DNA of 64,000 bases from Candidatus Paracaedibacter acanthamoebae (GTDB taxonomy: Bacteria > Pseudomonadota > Alphaproteobacteria > Paracaedibacterales > Paracaedibacteraceae): assembly GCF_000742835.1 (NCBI RefSeq), contig NZ_CP008941.1:1789690-1853689 (forward strand), written 5' to 3'. The translations under genes were made by a program, and so were the position numbers. Under the pieces are notes generated by a model. The model saw only the letters and a list, made by a program, of their open reading frames with translations. It made no database searches and was not told where the DNA came from. Positions 8,668-18,656 of the stretch are shown in pieces. The stretch's first letter is position 1. Every line of letters begins with the position of its first letter.

Positions 8668-9909
8668 TTATTTGCGATAAAATTTACCAATCACTTCTAA
8701 ATGCTCTGACCATAAGAACTGATCTAGAGGGGTGACGGATTCCAATTCAAATCCTGCATCACACAAAATTTTCGCATCCCGAGCGAAAGAAGCGGGATTA
8801 CAAGAAATGTAAACCACATGTTGTAAGGTTGATTGAGCGACTTGCTGAACTTGAGTCAACGCTCCCGCTCTGGGTGGATCTACAAAGATAAAGTCATATT
8901 GCCCCAATTCTTCAACAGTAAGAGGATTAGCAAACAGATCGCGCTTAGTCACTGTAATAGGGACTTGAGCTTGATTAGCTGCTGTCTGCAAGGCATTAAT
9001 TGCATCATTCTCACATTCAAACGCATCTGTTGGGCCTTTTTGTGCCATCAAAAAGGTAAAAGTTCCCCGACCGGAAAACAAATCAACGCCCCGGGTGACC
9101 TTTTCCGGCATATAGTCTGATACACGCTGCAACATAAACTCATCCGCATCATCACTGGCTTGAAGGAACTTTCCGGCTTCCACAGCCACATCGACCCCTG
9201 AGAAATTGACCACAGGTTCACGAAAAGTAACAAAGGGTCGGTAATTGAGCAAAAGGCGGGCTATGTTATTGTCCCGAGTAAAGGCAGTCAATACCTCAAT
9301 TTGCTCAAGCGTTGGATTCTTTAAAAAACCAGTCTTTAAGTTGACATCTAAACCAACCTTGGTTGCCAGGATATCAACAGTCCCCGATTCCCGTTGCTGA
9401 AACATCCCAGCCAATAAAGATCTAAGTTTAGGAATTAACTGCTCGATTTCCTCTAAGACTAAATGACACTCTTGATTATCAATGATCCATTTAGTTCCCC
9501 GACGCATATAACCAATCATCATTCCTTCATAACGATGAGCAAAAGTCAGTGAAATACGGCGTCGACGCCGCGATGGGATAATATGCAAGGGCATCCATTC
9601 TTTGGCTTCCACTTGATGGAAATCCAAAGCTCGTTTCAGTAATCCAACTTTATAATCCTGATAAGTTTCCCGATTGATATGCTGTAACTTACATCCCCCA
9701 CAGTCCCCAAAGTGGATACAGGGTGCTGGCTGCCTAAGCTCTGATTCTTTCAAAAATTGGGTAATCTCAATTCGCGAATAACGTTTGCCCTTGATAACCT
9801 CAAATTCGACCTCATCCCCTGGTGCTGTGAAGGGAATGAAATATTTTTGATCGTCAACAATAGCAATGCCATCACCATCAATACCAATTGATTCTATTTT
9901 TGCTTTCAT
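8668..9909 (-). CDS. TrmA/RumA(RlmD)-family RNA uracil-C5 methyltransferase
   Basis: It methylates a uridine C5 in tRNA or rRNA using SAM. The 413-residue protein has an N-terminal TRAM domain (MKAKIESIGIDGDGIAIV..., about residues 1-55) and a 4Fe-4S cluster motif CIHFGDCGGC near residue 64. The C-terminal class I methyltransferase domain has GVDLFSGRGTFTF (motif I), FVDPPRAGA (motif IV) and the catalytic Cys in VVYISCNPASFARD. The Fe-S Cys pattern is like RlmD (U1939 of 23S rRNA), but alphaproteobacterial members are variable, so I give no gene symbol. It has its own terminator and no operon partners. Confidence 0.9.
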   Translation of the reverse strand: MKAKIESIGIDGDGIAIVDDQKYFIPFTAPGDEVEFEVIKGKRYSRIEITQFLKESELRQPAPCIHFGDCGGCKLQHINRETYQDYKVGLLKRALDFHQVEAKEWMPLHIIPSRRRRRISLTFAHRYEGMMIGYMRRGTKWIIDNQECHLVLEEIEQLIPKLRSLLAGMFQQRESGTVDILATKVGLDVNLKTGFLKNPTLEQIEVLTAFTRDNNIARLLLNYRPFVTFREPVVNFSGVDVAVEAGKFLQASDDADEFMLQRVSDYMPEKVTRGVDLFSGRGTFTFLMAQKGPTDAFECENDAINALQTAANQAQVPITVTKRDLFANPLTVEELGQYDFIFVDPPRAGALTQVQQVAQSTLQHVVYISCNPASFARDAKILCDAGFELESVTPLDQFLWSEHLEVIGKFYRK

Positions 9910-10092
9910 TATCTTTTCCTGTGGAAAATCAGATTATAAAAAAATCTGACATATGATCCTATTCAACGGACGGAGCAAAGCTCATCAACAATAAACTGAC
10001 TAATTTGGGAATAAGTGTCAAGTTTTTCATAATGGTCAAACGCTACAAGCGTCGCAAGCATAACCTAATGAAAGAGGGATAGGAAGGGGTTG

Positions 10093-11367
10093 TCAAAAAT
10101 TTTCCCTAACCCAACTAATAACTTTTTGCAGAACATTATCACCGTAAACAGGCTTAGCTAAAACCGCATGGTCTTCACTCATGAAGTCGCGCATTGCAAA
10201 CTTTAATAATCCCCCACACGTAGCAAATGTCGGCGTTGAAACAAAATCGCCTCCGCCATGGAACCCCATAGGACTGCCAACTCGGATCTGTTTTTGCCAC
10301 TTCTGGGCCGCCAATTCGCGAATGCCAGGTAGCTGGCTTGTGCCACCCGTCAAAACAATTCTCTGCCCCACAATCCGATCCATGCCTGAATATTGTAATC
10401 GCTTCCAGACTAGATCAAGAATTTCCTCTGCCCGCGCCTTAATAATATGGACTAATAAAGACTTAGGAACTTGATGCGTTGCTGTCACATTTCCTTCCCC
10501 TAATTGTGGGACAATGATGCTCTCTCGCTCATCAGAGGAAGATGTAATGGTTGTACCGTACAGAGTCTTCAAGCGCTCCGCTTGAGATAAAGGAGTAGAC
10601 AAGCCCCGCGCAATATCGCTGGTAATATGAGACCCACCGACAGGGATACTGTCGACATGAACCAAGGCTCCATCTAAGAACGATGAAATGCTACAGCTTC
10701 CGCCCCCAAGATCGATGACTGTAACCCCTAAAGACAGCTCATCCTCATCAAGGGTCGCCAAACCAGAGGCATAAGGGGAAACAACAAAACCAGCCACATC
10801 CAAGTGACATCGGTCAATACAATTGGTGATATTCTGCATAACACCCTGAGCAATAGATACGACATGCAGGCTCGCCATTAATTTTTTACCAAAAAGCCCG
10901 CGCGGGTCACGAATCCCAAACTCATTATCTAAGGCATAGGTAACCGGTAAAATGTGAACAATCTGCGCATCCTCTTTTTGGAATAACTGACGTCCCATAG
11001 CAAGCAATTGATGAATATGATTGTCATCCACTGGACCATTGCCTAAGGATAACTCGACATCCATTGTATGGGATCGGGCAGTGGCAGCTGAAATACTAAC
11101 ATAGACAGCATCAATAGTTTCTTTTGCCATTTGTTCCGCTGTATGCACAGCATTTAAAATAGAATCTTCCAGAGCCTCCAGATCCGTAATAACGCCATTC
11201 CGTATCCCCTGGGACACTTGATGCCCAACACCAATAACGCGCAAGATATCCCCACTTGCGCGTTCGTCTACGCGGGCGATAGCACAGCAAATTTTATTAC
11301 TTCCCAAATCAATGGAAGCAAAAATATCGCGGCGTCGTTTATGTGTTTTTTTAAAGAATAAATTCAT
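10093..11367 (-). CDS. ftsA: Cell division protein FtsA
   Basis: FtsA is an actin-like ATPase that tethers FtsZ to the membrane and recruits late division proteins. The 424-residue product opens with a basic stretch (MNLFFKKTHKRRRD) and the phosphate-1 motif IFASIDLGSNKICCAIA. An SHS2 domain (1C) follows, then VIDLGGGSCSIS (phosphate 2) and RIVLTGGTSQLPGI (adenosine site). The C-terminal VLQKVISWVRENF is the expected amphipathic membrane-binding helix. FtsQ and FtsZ genes are not adjacent: upstream is 335 bp of non-coding DNA and downstream an RNA methyltransferase. A TATAAT box on the minus strand at 11476-11481 could belong to its promoter. Confidence 0.96.
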   Translation of the reverse strand: MNLFFKKTHKRRRDIFASIDLGSNKICCAIARVDERASGDILRVIGVGHQVSQGIRNGVITDLEALEDSILNAVHTAEQMAKETIDAVYVSISAATARSHTMDVELSLGNGPVDDNHIHQLLAMGRQLFQKEDAQIVHILPVTYALDNEFGIRDPRGLFGKKLMASLHVVSIAQGVMQNITNCIDRCHLDVAGFVVSPYASGLATLDEDELSLGVTVIDLGGGSCSISSFLDGALVHVDSIPVGGSHITSDIARGLSTPLSQAERLKTLYGTTITSSSDERESIIVPQLGEGNVTATHQVPKSLLVHIIKARAEEILDLVWKRLQYSGMDRIVGQRIVLTGGTSQLPGIRELAAQKWQKQIRVGSPMGFHGGGDFVSTPTFATCGGLLKFAMRDFMSEDHAVLAKPVYGDNVLQKVISWVRENF

Positions 11368-11702
11368 AATTATACCGTAGCCGATTTTAAGCCATGATCC
11401 CAGTCAAAAGTGACGTTTTTAACCTTATTTAACAAGTGTTTTTTACTAGAGACACCTAGCTTGTATTAGTGTAAAATTATACTATAATTACCTAAATCAA
11501 AATTGCATAAATCTTGACTGATTTATCGTGGATTTAATCATCCAAAAAGACAATATAGGTATTGGGTGAATCCTTAATTGCTTATAGCCGACCCACACCT
11601 TCAAATATAGAACTGTAAGGTGATTTTATTTATTCCTTTACCTTCATAGGGCAACGATTAAACAGCAGCAAAGCACGCCTTAATGAGGCTATGCCCTTAA
11701 CT
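11368..11702. other. Intergenic region upstream of ftsA, candidate promoter boxes
   Basis: No ORF or RNA gene is evident between ftsA and the end of lptD. The AT-rich centre holds overlapping TATAAT-type hexamers on both strands (minus 11476-11481, plus 11483-11488) inside an imperfect palindrome. The minus-strand one lies about 110 nt upstream of ftsA, with only weak -35 candidates. Confidence 0.35.
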
Positions 11703-14003
11703 TTAATTAGTGACCGGTGTATTTGCCGTGCGAGGAACAGGTGCCTGACGCACGCCACCAACTCCACTAATATTTACAGGATAGATGCTACCTAAATTCT
11801 TGAAATCTAATTGCAAGATAATTTTAGTATCAGGTTTTAAATCCCGATCCCGGAACCCAGTTCGAATAACAGAAAACGTAGAAATCAAGCATTCAGTTTC
11901 ATGCTTAATGGAGACTGTTCGATTCAAAAGTTCTATGGACTGACGATCTCCCAGATTGCGCAACTCCCCATAAGTCAAAGAAAAACCATGGTATTTACCC
12001 AGTGTCATATTCCAGATAAGTTGCGAAATACGCTGATTATTAACGGTAAAATTCTTGTTATAGAATACATGACCAATCGAGCCTGTGAGCCATTTAGAGC
12101 TAACACTAGTAGACGATTCCGCTACATCTACGCTCAGGTTATGGCGATTTAACATTAAGCGAGACCTAAGATCCAACCACTGTATAGGAACAATTTGTAC
12201 CCCTGAGACAAAGTTTGAGGCCTTACGATCCTCTCCCGAATTGAGAGGCAAAACTTGGTTTTTATCAATTCGCACGCTTTGACCAAAGAAGAAATTAACT
12301 TTACGCGAGCAATTAAAAAGTTGTTTTGAGTTTAGACCGTAAACAAATCGATGCCCTGAATCGATACGATCGATACCGTACATACGATTATCTCGAAACA
12401 AATTGGTTGTATCTACTAAAACAACTGGGGTATCTTCATTGGGAATTTCGATAAAATTTCCTCCAATTGAAGAAGTAGTGATCATCGTCGCAGGCTCTAA
12501 AATCCAGTGCATGCTTTCCATAGCTTTCAAGAATGGATAACGCCATGTTAAAGAGGCTTGAGGATAATAGCGATCCTGCGTCCTATCTTTAAGCTTATTA
12601 TTAATCTGGGTATTATAACCATTCATATGATAGAGATCGCCGCGCACATAAGCTTTTAAGGACCAAATATCCCCCCACTTAGAAACATAGGGAATTTGAC
12701 CTCCTACGCCCAAGGATCCACGCATCATAGACTCGGCAGCACGTCCCACAATTCCTTGATGCCGATATAAATTTAGAAAATTGAAATCAGCCATCAGCGT
12801 TTCACCATAAAAACCAGGCAAAGTTTCATAGGAATACTGAACGATCGGCAAAACAACCGGCACTGTTTTTTGGCGGTCTGCTTGGAATATATAGGATCGG
12901 ATAGCCCCATAACTTTCCGAACGGAATCTTTCTAAAGCAACAGTTGAGGTTAAGGTCATGCTGGCAGCAAAAGGATCGGTTGAGCCTTTGGGCAAGACAG
13001 GAAATCGTTTTAAATAGGTTAAATCACTGGCACGCCGAACATCCAATGTAAATAAAACATCAGGGGTAACATCGTAGCGAGCGTTTAAAAAATAATGCCA
13101 TCTGTCGCGATTTGCCCGTCCATAATGATTAGGATTAGAATTTGGTGAAAAACCTGTTGTTGTCTTCCCTGCATAACTTCCATGCATTGTATATTCACCA
13201 TCATCGAAGCGATAGCGATGCTCTAAAGCTGGGATGATACCTTGTCTACTGGTAAATGTTGGATAAAACGTAAAGTCATGATTCTCACCACTGGCAATAA
13301 AATATGGCACTGTAATGCTATAACCAAAATCATTACTATGCCCATAAATTGGCATAAGAAAACCTGTCTTACGCTTTACTGCTGGGTCTGGGTGGGAAAA
13401 ATAAGGAACATAGAAAATTGGCCATCCCCACATTTCCATCCAGGCGTGATGATATTGAATTACTTTAGCGTCTTGATCATGAATAATTTTATCGGACTTT
13501 AATTGCCACAACGGAGCCTTCGTGGGGTCTGTTTTACAAACATCACAGGGTGAATAAACGCCTTGCCAGACAACAACCCGTTTACCACCATATCTTTTAG
13601 CCCGATTTCCAGCGATCCTGGAATTATCAATCATTAAGACTTTGATATTTTCAACAAAACCATCGGCCATTTTATTCGATAGAGTTATCTGATCAGCGAA
13701 TGAAAAGTTCCCTTCTTTATCTCTCAGCCAAGCATGTCCTTTAGCAACCACCGTGTCCACAGTTTTAAAGTACTGAACTTCATCGGCATACAGCAATTGT
13801 TCATTCTGAGTAATATAAACGCGTCCAGATGCAGTTACAACTTGATTAAGATCATCATAACTTAATTCATCTGACTGCAAAAATGTTGGCGCCTTATTCA
13901 AGGGCTTAGAATTTTTAGTTTGTTTTACAGAGTTCTTTTGCCTAGCTTCGGTACTGCAAGGCAAAGCAATTGACAACAATAAAAGAAAACGAAGAAAGGA
14001 CAT
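11703..14003 (-). CDS. lptD: LPS-assembly protein LptD
   Basis: LptD is the outer-membrane beta-barrel that, with LptE, inserts lipopolysaccharide into the outer leaflet. The 766-residue protein starts with a signal peptide (MSFLRFLLLLSIALPCSTEA). The N-terminal OstA/LptA-like domain follows with LSYDDLNQVVTASGRVYITQ (about residues 47-66), then the large LptD barrel. CDVCKTDP around residue 153 is the typical first Cys cluster used in disulfide formation. It is 42 bp downstream of lptG, giving an lptF-lptG-lptD operon that together implies LPS export. Confidence 0.96.
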   Translation of the reverse strand: MSFLRFLLLLSIALPCSTEARQKNSVKQTKNSKPLNKAPTFLQSDELSYDDLNQVVTASGRVYITQNEQLLYADEVQYFKTVDTVVAKGHAWLRDKEGNFSFADQITLSNKMADGFVENIKVLMIDNSRIAGNRAKRYGGKRVVVWQGVYSPCDVCKTDPTKAPLWQLKSDKIIHDQDAKVIQYHHAWMEMWGWPIFYVPYFSHPDPAVKRKTGFLMPIYGHSNDFGYSITVPYFIASGENHDFTFYPTFTSRQGIIPALEHRYRFDDGEYTMHGSYAGKTTTGFSPNSNPNHYGRANRDRWHYFLNARYDVTPDVLFTLDVRRASDLTYLKRFPVLPKGSTDPFAASMTLTSTVALERFRSESYGAIRSYIFQADRQKTVPVVLPIVQYSYETLPGFYGETLMADFNFLNLYRHQGIVGRAAESMMRGSLGVGGQIPYVSKWGDIWSLKAYVRGDLYHMNGYNTQINNKLKDRTQDRYYPQASLTWRYPFLKAMESMHWILEPATMITTSSIGGNFIEIPNEDTPVVLVDTTNLFRDNRMYGIDRIDSGHRFVYGLNSKQLFNCSRKVNFFFGQSVRIDKNQVLPLNSGEDRKASNFVSGVQIVPIQWLDLRSRLMLNRHNLSVDVAESSTSVSSKWLTGSIGHVFYNKNFTVNNQRISQLIWNMTLGKYHGFSLTYGELRNLGDRQSIELLNRTVSIKHETECLISTFSVIRTGFRDRDLKPDTKIILQLDFKNLGSIYPVNISGVGGVRQAPVPRTANTPVTN

Positions 14004-14045
14004 GGATCTTTCAAACTTAAAGTCTTTATTAATTTCTATTAAGCC

Positions 14046-15149
14046 TCAGGCTTCTTCTAAGTGCAATATCAATGTTGAACTTAAAAGCATAACCGTGATA
14101 GCCGGAGCCCACACCGCAACTAACAATGGCAAACGCCGAGCCAGCCCAAGAGCATACACAATATCACTAAAGAAATGGAGAATCAATCCGCTCGCAATAG
14201 CTAAAATCGTTAAGACAGTTGCATATCCTTGTCGGGGGGGACGCATTGTAAAGGCAGCGGCCAAAAACATCAAGGACATCATAAACCCAATCCTACCAAA
14301 AAACGCGTGCCAATACATGCGATAGGGCAAGCTTGATAATCCTGATTTTTCTAAAACATCAATATAATCCGGCAGCATCCAAAATGAAATATATTTAGGT
14401 TCAAGATTACTATTAAGAATTTTTTCAAATGTTAAATCTGTCTTCAACTGCAATTGTTCTTTTTGATACCGCTCTTGCTTATTGGGGAAAACAGTTACAT
14501 CCTTTAAATACCAAATTTTATCCTTAATGATGGCAGACTTGGCATCAATCCGATCAATAAAATCATAATCTTTAGAAAAATTTTGAAAACTAACATTTTC
14601 AAAAAGCTTGTGGGTTGGCACAATTCGTTGGGCATTGATAATACTACTCCGATCGACAGTATTTTCACGGATCCAAACCCCGTCTTCAAAAACTGTAACC
14701 GCAATATCTCGCCCCGCAAAAATTCTTTGCTCCATCTGTTCTTGCTTATAGCTCATAAGGGATGCCATTGGATTAATAACAGCTAAGGTAAAAAGGCTTA
14801 GGCCTAAAATCACGAGTGATAACCCTGAGGCAATCTGCCATACAGAAACACCAAACCCCCGTGCTACAATTACTTCTTGGCTTCGATTTAAGCGAGATAA
14901 GCAAATAATAGCCGCAATCAAGACCACAAACGGCATAAGCATTTGAATGTGATTTGGAATTTTAAGGCAAACCATCTGAATAATTTCAGCAAATCCAACC
15001 CTTGTGGCTGTAACTGTGCGACGACTAAACTCCGCCATGTCAATCAACCCCATCACAAAGGTTACAATTACTGTCACCGACCCAATCCACAATAAGAAAA
15101 CTCTAGAAAAATAACGATTGAGCGTTGATTGCCAATAATTAGCGAACAT
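14046..15149 (-). CDS. lptG: LPS export ABC transporter permease LptG
   Basis: LptG with LptF and the ATPase LptB extracts LPS from the inner membrane. The 367-residue protein has the YjgP/YjgQ layout: three N-terminal transmembrane helices (about residues 15-120), a large periplasmic beta-jellyroll (about 130-265), and three C-terminal helices. The LWIGSVTVIVTFVMGLIDM segment and YLKDVTVFPNK in the periplasmic domain are typical. It overlaps the lptF stop by 11 nt, indicating coupled translation. Confidence 0.93.
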   Translation of the reverse strand: MFANYWQSTLNRYFSRVFLLWIGSVTVIVTFVMGLIDMAEFSRRTVTATRVGFAEIIQMVCLKIPNHIQMLMPFVVLIAAIICLSRLNRSQEVIVARGFGVSVWQIASGLSLVILGLSLFTLAVINPMASLMSYKQEQMEQRIFAGRDIAVTVFEDGVWIRENTVDRSSIINAQRIVPTHKLFENVSFQNFSKDYDFIDRIDAKSAIIKDKIWYLKDVTVFPNKQERYQKEQLQLKTDLTFEKILNSNLEPKYISFWMLPDYIDVLEKSGLSSLPYRMYWHAFFGRIGFMMSLMFLAAAFTMRPPRQGYATVLTILAIASGLILHFFSDIVYALGLARRLPLLVAVWAPAITVMLLSSTLILHLEEA

Positions 15150-16254
15150 AGGAATACCTTCTGATCACAGCCTCAAGCCATTCTGGTCTCATTAAAAACA
15201 CGATACTTAAAACACCACACGTAAATATTAATCCGTAACTCAAAGAAATGGCAGAAGGGTATTTAGCAAGACTATTGAGAACCGCAATAACAGCAATTTC
15301 TAAGGCCAAAGAGATTCCGATGGATGTTACAATTTTTTTCCATCGGCCGCGCCGTTGATGTTGCCCTGACAATAAGACCATTGAGGAAAACAAGGAAAAG
15401 ATAATAACAAACAACGGGTTGAGTACCCTTTTATGAGCTTCAACGAGCATTTTAACTCTTGTTGCAGGCGCCACATCAGCCGGCGGATTAACCAATTGAG
15501 AAAATCCATAAGTCATATGAAGCTTTACTTTATCAACCACATTACGATGGACATCGAGATCATATTTAAACTCGTTAAAATAGGCAACATTATGCGTGCC
15601 TTTTGCCCCATCTACAGTTTGACGATTCCCATTAAATAAGTAGAGGATGCCATGTCCGCCTTCTTGCTGCAAAAAGCCATGTTGAGCAAAAACGGTAAAC
15701 CCCGAAGAAGCAGCTTGTCCTTTTTCGTAAATATAGATCCCTTCTAATTGCCCCGAGTCAGTATGGCCCCCAACATAAATCACCGTATCTTTGAGTTTAT
15801 TGAAAGACCCATCTCGCAGCAAACCAGAAGAAAACTCTTTGGTAATTTCATTCCGAATACCATAAAATTGCTCATTAGATTTAGGCCCCAGATAGTTATT
15901 TAAAAAACCACAAACCCCAGTCATTATAAGCCCCCACACAATAACAGGGGTAGCGATTTGCAGATTGCTAAGCCCCACGGACTTATAAACAACCATCTCA
16001 TTATCAGCAATCAACTTATACAAAGTATAGACGGCCGCCAACAGCGTGCAAATCGGAAGGACAATCGAGGTTAAATTTGGCAACAGCAGCCAGACCATGG
16101 ATAAATAACGGCCCACAGATACATCTTGTTCAATGATGACCTCGATAAACCTTAGAGATTGAGTCAACCACGCCCCAAAAACTAACACAAAGGTTAAAAT
16201 GACTGTGGTAATGGCCACATGAACAAAAATATGACGGGAGATGATCCGACCCAT
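15139..16254 (-). CDS. lptF: LPS export ABC transporter permease LptF
   Basis: This is the partner permease of LptG. The 371-residue protein opens with MGRIISRHIFVHVAITTVIL and has the same 3+3 helix arrangement around a periplasmic domain. Its GLSNLQIATPVIVWG-type segment is the coupling region near residue 99. It is the first gene of lptF-lptG-lptD and lies head to head with surA across 165 bp. F versus G assignment rests on gene order and sequence look and could be swapped. Confidence 0.92.
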   Translation of the reverse strand: MGRIISRHIFVHVAITTVILTFVLVFGAWLTQSLRFIEVIIEQDVSVGRYLSMVWLLLPNLTSIVLPICTLLAAVYTLYKLIADNEMVVYKSVGLSNLQIATPVIVWGLIMTGVCGFLNNYLGPKSNEQFYGIRNEITKEFSSGLLRDGSFNKLKDTVIYVGGHTDSGQLEGIYIYEKGQAASSGFTVFAQHGFLQQEGGHGILYLFNGNRQTVDGAKGTHNVAYFNEFKYDLDVHRNVVDKVKLHMTYGFSQLVNPPADVAPATRVKMLVEAHKRVLNPLFVIIFSLFSSMVLLSGQHQRRGRWKKIVTSIGISLALEIAVIAVLNSLAKYPSAISLSYGLIFTCGVLSIVFLMRPEWLEAVIRRYSYVR

Positions 16255-16371
16255 TTATTTTTCCTGCCGCTGCTCTTGAAGGGGAAAATTTCTATACCAC
16301 CCACATCTAAGTTATTGTTTTTTAGAGATGATTGGTATATTTACTAGACATAAATCTATAATTACACTATT

Positions 16372-16399
16372 TTGACATTAAAATACAGTTCTTTATATG
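16372..16399 (+). promoter_or_regulatory. Promoter of surA-rsmA
   Basis: A perfect TTGACA (16372-16377), a 16-nt spacer and TATATG (16394-16399) lie 21 nt before the ATG at 16420. The longer in-frame ATG at 16372 overlaps the -35 box, which argues for the later start. Confidence 0.6.
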
Positions 16400-16419
16400 A
16401 ACTCATAAGAGGATACGCC

Positions 16420-17691
16420 ATGACCTATTTTTTACGCTCACTCATCTTATCTATTACCCTGCTAACCCCCACTCTTTGGGCTGCGAGTGGTTCAAAAATT
16501 CTTTTAATCGTTAACAAGGATCCGATCACGGAGCATGATTTAGCTCAACGAATTAAGCTAATCACCTTTTCCGCAGGTGACCAAGTCAAAATTGGCGATA
16601 GTCAAAAAGCAGAAATTTTAAACTCTCTTGTGCAGGAACGTCTTCAGTTGCAAGCGGCTAAGCTTAAGAAAATTGATGTCACGTCCGCTGAAGTTGATGG
16701 GGCGCTAAAAGATATGGCCCACGACAACAATATGACGCTTGACCAATTAGTCGCTCTCTTAAAATCTAACGGGATTTCCAAAGAAACATTAGCAACCCGC
16801 ATCCGAGCTCAAATTGCCTGGGCTCGTTATATTCGTCAACAGTATGCCCCTGTTGTTTATGTATCAGAAGCAGAAGCAGAAAAAGCTTTGCAAAAGATGA
16901 AAATTGATAAAGCAACCAAGCAATACCTGGTGTCAGAAATCACTCTTATCGCCCGAGACCAAAATCAAGAAGCACAGCTAGAAGCAAGTGCGAACTCCCT
17001 TATTGCTGATTTAAAATCAGGGGCAAAATTTGAAGCCTTAGCCCAACAATTATCCAAGAGCTCTTCGGCGGCAAAAGGTGGAGACCTTGGTTGGATGGCT
17101 ATCAGTCAGTTAGAAAAAGCTGTAGCCGACAAGGTCGAAAAACTTAGCATCGGACAAGTTTCTGCGCCGATCAAAGTGAGCGGTGGCTATAAAATCATTA
17201 AAGTTCGCGATATCCGTCATACGGGTCAAACAGGTCCTGACGATGTTGAAATTAGCTTTACACAAGCTATTTTCCCTATCACGCCTGATTCAGCCCCCGA
17301 TGAAATTGAAGCCATGGCCCCGACCATTCAAAAAGTCGTGGCCTGTACCTCCCCTACGGAATTCTCTCAACGCGCAACAGCTTGTAACGCTGTTGTTCAA
17401 AACACATCCCACGTTCGCTTAGCGAGCATGCCCGATCAGCTGCGCCAATTAGTCAAAGGCACCCCTGCTGGCAAATGTGCCCAACCGGTGATGACACCCA
17501 ATGGATTGATTGTGACGTTCATTTGCGACAAGCGCCAACCAAAACCGGTTATTCATACAAAGGATGATGTCTTGGGCAATTTGGAGCAAGAGCGGTTTGG
17601 TCGTCAAGCGGCGCGTGAAATCCAAAAATTAATGAGCAGTGCTCATATTGAATCCAAAAATGAGACAGCCCGCCGGATGTTAAAGCTTTGA
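16420..17691 (+). CDS. surA: Periplasmic chaperone/peptidyl-prolyl isomerase SurA
   Basis: SurA escorts outer-membrane proteins, including LptD, through the periplasm. The start at 16420 gives 423 residues. It has an AAGAGG site 7 nt upstream and begins a clean signal peptide (MTYFLRSLILSITLLTPTLW). The in-frame ATG 48 nt upstream would bury that signal. Domains are an N-terminal SurA chaperone region (ILLIVNKDPITEHDLAQRI), a first parvulin domain with LARDQ/KSSSAAKGGDLGWM and a VSGGYKIIKVRDI end, then a degenerate second part. The gene is divergent from lptF and its stop overlaps the start of rsmA. Confidence 0.93.
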   Translation: MTYFLRSLILSITLLTPTLWAASGSKILLIVNKDPITEHDLAQRIKLITFSAGDQVKIGDSQKAEILNSLVQERLQLQAAKLKKIDVTSAEVDGALKDMAHDNNMTLDQLVALLKSNGISKETLATRIRAQIAWARYIRQQYAPVVYVSEAEAEKALQKMKIDKATKQYLVSEITLIARDQNQEAQLEASANSLIADLKSGAKFEALAQQLSKSSSAAKGGDLGWMAISQLEKAVADKVEKLSIGQVSAPIKVSGGYKIIKVRDIRHTGQTGPDDVEISFTQAIFPITPDSAPDEIEAMAPTIQKVVACTSPTEFSQRATACNAVVQNTSHVRLASMPDQLRQLVKGTPAGKCAQPVMTPNGLIVTFICDKRQPKPVIHTKDDVLGNLEQERFGRQAAREIQKLMSSAHIESKNETARRMLKL

Positions 17692-18527
17692 ATCTGAATC
17701 ATCTCCCTTCCCTTCGAGAAACCATTGATCAGCATGGACTCATGGCCAAGAAAAGTCTTGGCCAAAATTTCTTACTTAATATGGACACCGTTCGAAAAAT
17801 TGCCCGATCGGCAGGCAACCTAAACGGGATCACTGTTATTGAAGTGGGACCAGGGCCAGGCGGATTAACCCGTGCCTTATTAGAGGCAGGGGCCGAAAAA
17901 ATTATCGCCATCGAGCATGATCCCCGCTGTGTGTTAGCCTTACAAGATCTTATTGCTGAAGCCAATGGAAATTTAGAGGTTATCCAGGCCGATGCCCTGA
18001 CGATTTCCCCACAAGACCTTGTGCAAGGACCCATCAAAATAGTCGCTAACCTTCCCTATAATGTGGGAACGCCCTTGCTAATTAAATGGCTGCATAAACT
18101 CTCTAATATCCAGTCCATGACTTTGATGTTTCAAAAAGAGGTTGCCCTTCGTATTGTTGCCAAAACCCGTACCGCTGATTATGGCCGTCTATCGGTTTTA
18201 TGCCAATATCTAACAACGGTTTCAAAAGTTTTTGACTTACCACCGGGGGCCTTTTCCCCGCCGCCAAAAGTTACCTCATCGGTTGTCCATTTAATTCCAA
18301 AATCGCTGTCAGCCGAAAACCTTAGCCTGACGCCTCATATTGAACGCCTTACCCATGCAGCCTTTGGACAACGGCGGAAAATGATTCGCTCTTCCTTATC
18401 TTCTGTTTTAACGCAGGAACAAATTTTAGAGAATAATATTCCTGTTACGGCACGGGCTGAAGAACTTACGCTGGACCAATACAGCCGCCTTGCAAAAACG
18501 ATTCAAAAACTATTTTTTGAGTTATGA
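17688..18527 (+). CDS. rsmA: 16S rRNA dimethyladenosine transferase RsmA (KsgA)
   Basis: RsmA dimethylates A1518 and A1519 near the 3' end of 16S rRNA. The 279-residue protein shows KKSLGQNFLLNMDTV, the SAM motif VIEVGPGPGGLTRALL, the catalytic NLPYNVGTPLL and the C-terminal FGQRRKMIRSSLS. The start is a TTG that overlaps the surA stop (TTGA). The next ATG would cut into the conserved N-terminus, so TTG is preferred. In most alphaproteobacteria pdxA lies between surA and rsmA. It is absent here. Confidence 0.95.
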   Translation: MNLNHLPSLRETIDQHGLMAKKSLGQNFLLNMDTVRKIARSAGNLNGITVIEVGPGPGGLTRALLEAGAEKIIAIEHDPRCVLALQDLIAEANGNLEVIQADALTISPQDLVQGPIKIVANLPYNVGTPLLIKWLHKLSNIQSMTLMFQKEVALRIVAKTRTADYGRLSVLCQYLTTVSKVFDLPPGAFSPPPKVTSSVVHLIPKSLSAENLSLTPHIERLTHAAFGQRRKMIRSSLSSVLTQEQILENNIPVTARAEELTLDQYSRLAKTIQKLFFEL

Positions 18528-18656
18528 AGGTATTTTTTCATGTGCTATAGTGAAAGCTATATAAACGATAGAAGTTCCTGTATCCTTATGATTCAAGCAA
18601 GTCAAATCGGTCAAGTCATCAGGCAATGCGGGACTTAACTAACAAAGGATTTAATC

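Noticed and set aside
16372-16419. Upstream ATG start for surA
   Set aside because: It overlaps a clear -35 box and adds 16 residues in front of a good signal peptide. The ATG at 16420 has AAGAGG.
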